This document shows, one piece after another, positions 63,047 through 64,000 of a DNA stretch of 64,000 nucleotides. Under the pieces are notes generated by a model. It was given only the letters and a program-made list of their open reading frames with translations, had not been told where the DNA came from and did no database searches. The first letter of the stretch is position 1; each line of letters begins with the position of its first letter. The translations under genes and the position numbers were made by a program. The stretch is from Phyllobacterium chamaecytisi (GTDB lineage Bacteria > Pseudomonadota > Alphaproteobacteria > Rhizobiales > Rhizobiaceae), in assembly GCF_020164455.1 (NCBI RefSeq), contig NZ_JAIQWW010000007.1, positions 62,001 through 126,000 of the forward strand, in the 5' to 3' direction.

Positions 63047-63925
63047 TCAGCCTGCAAACCGCGGCTCGGGTATACCTTTGATACCAAGCCCGGTGATCGC
63101 GAAAAGACTGCCGCGCAAGACACCATCTCCCGGAAATCTTGGCAAGGGCGGCTTTGCCATGGATGTCACATAGATGATGTCCAGATCCGGACCGCCGAAC
63201 ATAATGCTGGTGACCTTTTTCACCGGCATGTCGATGACGCGGTCCACGGTGCCGTCGGGCCGATAGCGAACGACCTTGCCGTCATAGACCTGTGCGTTCC
63301 AAAGGAAGCCTTCCGCGTCGACCGTCGAGCCATCGGCGGCACCGCCTCTCGATGTGTCGATCTTGGTAAAGGTCCGGCGATTGGACACATTTCCTGTCGC
63401 CTGGTCATAGTCATAAACCCATATCTCGCCCGACCACGAATCCGCGAAATAGAACAGGCTTCCATCGGGGCTCCAGCATGGCCCGTTCGAAACGATGATA
63501 CCATCGTCGAGCTTGTGCACGCTGAGGTCGGGATCGACACGGTAGAGCGCGCCGTTCGGACCGCTCTCCATCGTGTCCATGGAGCCTGCAATAAACCTTC
63601 CCTGCTTATCGACCTTGCCGTCATTGATGCGGTTTGCCGACTTGTCCGGCTCCGGATCATGGATGAGTTCGACATCGCCTGTCTTGAAATCGAGCAGATG
63701 AAATCCGCGCGCCAGTGACACGATGGCGCCATTTCCATCCTTGCGCAGCGCCATCGAGCCGATTTTCATCGGGACATCCCAGGAGCGGATTTCCCGGCCA
63801 TCGGCCGTCGCGCGAAACACACGCCCATCAAAACTGTCGATCCAGTAAAGCCGCTGCTGTTCGACGTCCCACAGCGGGCCTTCACCCAGCGTGGTCTTTA
63901 CGTCCACCACCACATCGATTTTCAT
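63047..63925 (-). CDS. SMP-30/gluconolactonase-like protein, copy 1
   Basis: This 292-residue beta-propeller protein matches SMP-30/LRE lactonases, with LGEGPLWDVEQQRLYWID, NRINDGKVDKQGRFIAGSM and SNGPCWSPDGSLFYFADS. It would hydrolyse sugar lactones (metal-dependent). The longest frame starts at 63991; GGAGG lies 4 nt before ATG 63925, which is chosen. A second, very similar gene ends just upstream. Confidence 0.92.
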   Translation of the reverse strand: MKIDVVVDVKTTLGEGPLWDVEQQRLYWIDSFDGRVFRATADGREIRSWDVPMKIGSMALRKDGNGAIVSLARGFHLLDFKTGDVELIHDPEPDKSANRINDGKVDKQGRFIAGSMDTMESGPNGALYRVDPDLSVHKLDDGIIVSNGPCWSPDGSLFYFADSWSGEIWVYDYDQATGNVSNRRTFTKIDTSRGGAADGSTVDAEGFLWNAQVYDGKVVRYRPDGTVDRVIDMPVKKVTSIMFGGPDLDIIYVTSMAKPPLPRFPGDGVLRGSLFAITGLGIKGIPEPRFAG

Positions 63926-63935
63926 GTTTCCTCCA

Positions 63936-64000
63936 TCATCCCTTGAAACGCGGTTCCGGCAGACCGCGAACGCCAAGTCCATGCACTGCAAACATGCACC
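63936..64000 (-). CDS. SMP-30-like protein, copy 2 (C-terminal end only; gene continues outside window)
   Basis: Only 20 codons and a stop are present. They read CMFAVHGLGVRGLPEPRFKG, nearly identical in pattern to the last residues of copy 1 (SLFAITGLGIKGIPEPRFAG). The gene ends 10 nt before the start of copy 1 and is on the same strand, indicating a tandem duplication. Confidence 0.75.
   Translation of the reverse strand, partial: CMFAVHGLGVRGLPEPRFKG

Overview
This window looks like a chromosomal segment of a Rhizobiales (Hyphomicrobiales) alphaproteobacterium of the Brucella/Ochrobactrum/Phyllobacterium/Mesorhizobium kind. That placement is an inference from gene content: a betaine-homocysteine methyltransferase, heterotetrameric-type sarcosine oxidase subunits, a fused SecDF, thiCOSG behind a TPP riboswitch, ExoD, DUF1127 and DUF1194 proteins, and moderately GC-rich DNA. 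No tRNA, rRNA, CRISPR array, insertion sequence or prophage gene was seen.

Positions 1-29000 are dominated by catabolism of N-methylated compounds. A truncated ProV-type ABC ATPase is followed by an MttB-family methyltransferase, a covalent-flavin DMGDH/sarcosine dehydrogenase, a PhnD-like protein, a desaturase with a divergent XRE regulator, and bmt. After a PadR regulator comes a corrinoid methyl-transfer island: a second MttB paralogue with a small two-cluster [4Fe-4S] protein, a corrinoid protein, DUF1638, a small 'virulence factor' protein, a MetF-like protein, a methyl-THF:corrinoid methyltransferase and a RACo-type reductive activator. Together these could demethylate a quaternary amine (glycine betaine, proline betaine or carnitine-like), move the methyl group to tetrahydrofolate and oxidise it, and finish the product with DMGDH/sarcosine oxidase enzymes. 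A GbdR-like GlxA/AraC regulator, a second DMGDH-like enzyme (25101-27617) and soxDAG (36312-40151, with no soxB in front) fit the same physiology.

Positions 27862-35390 hold a separate, coherent cluster. It encodes a HAD-UbiA fusion and a DprE1-like FAD enzyme, which resemble the mycobacterial decaprenyl-phosphoryl-arabinose pathway, with an ArnE/F-like small flippase, an extended SDR, a class III aminotransferase and a convergent large GT-C-like membrane protein. I read it as a lipid-linked pentose synthesis, flipping and transfer system. This is the best candidate for an under-described system, beside the aerobic corrinoid island.

The rest is purine catabolism (guanine deaminase, PuuD), secDF, a cation/H+ antiporter, a YbhN-like protein, an Rrf2 regulator, the thiCOSG operon, rpsU, RidA, a second desaturase, a cNMP-binding TrxR-like flavoprotein, and tandem SMP-30 genes at the right edge. 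Three copies of a ~131-nt imperfectly palindromic intergenic repeat (21459, 44048, 58410) each end about 40 nt past a minus-strand gene and have a covarying central hairpin. A separate 28-bp inverted repeat lies at 51863-51969.
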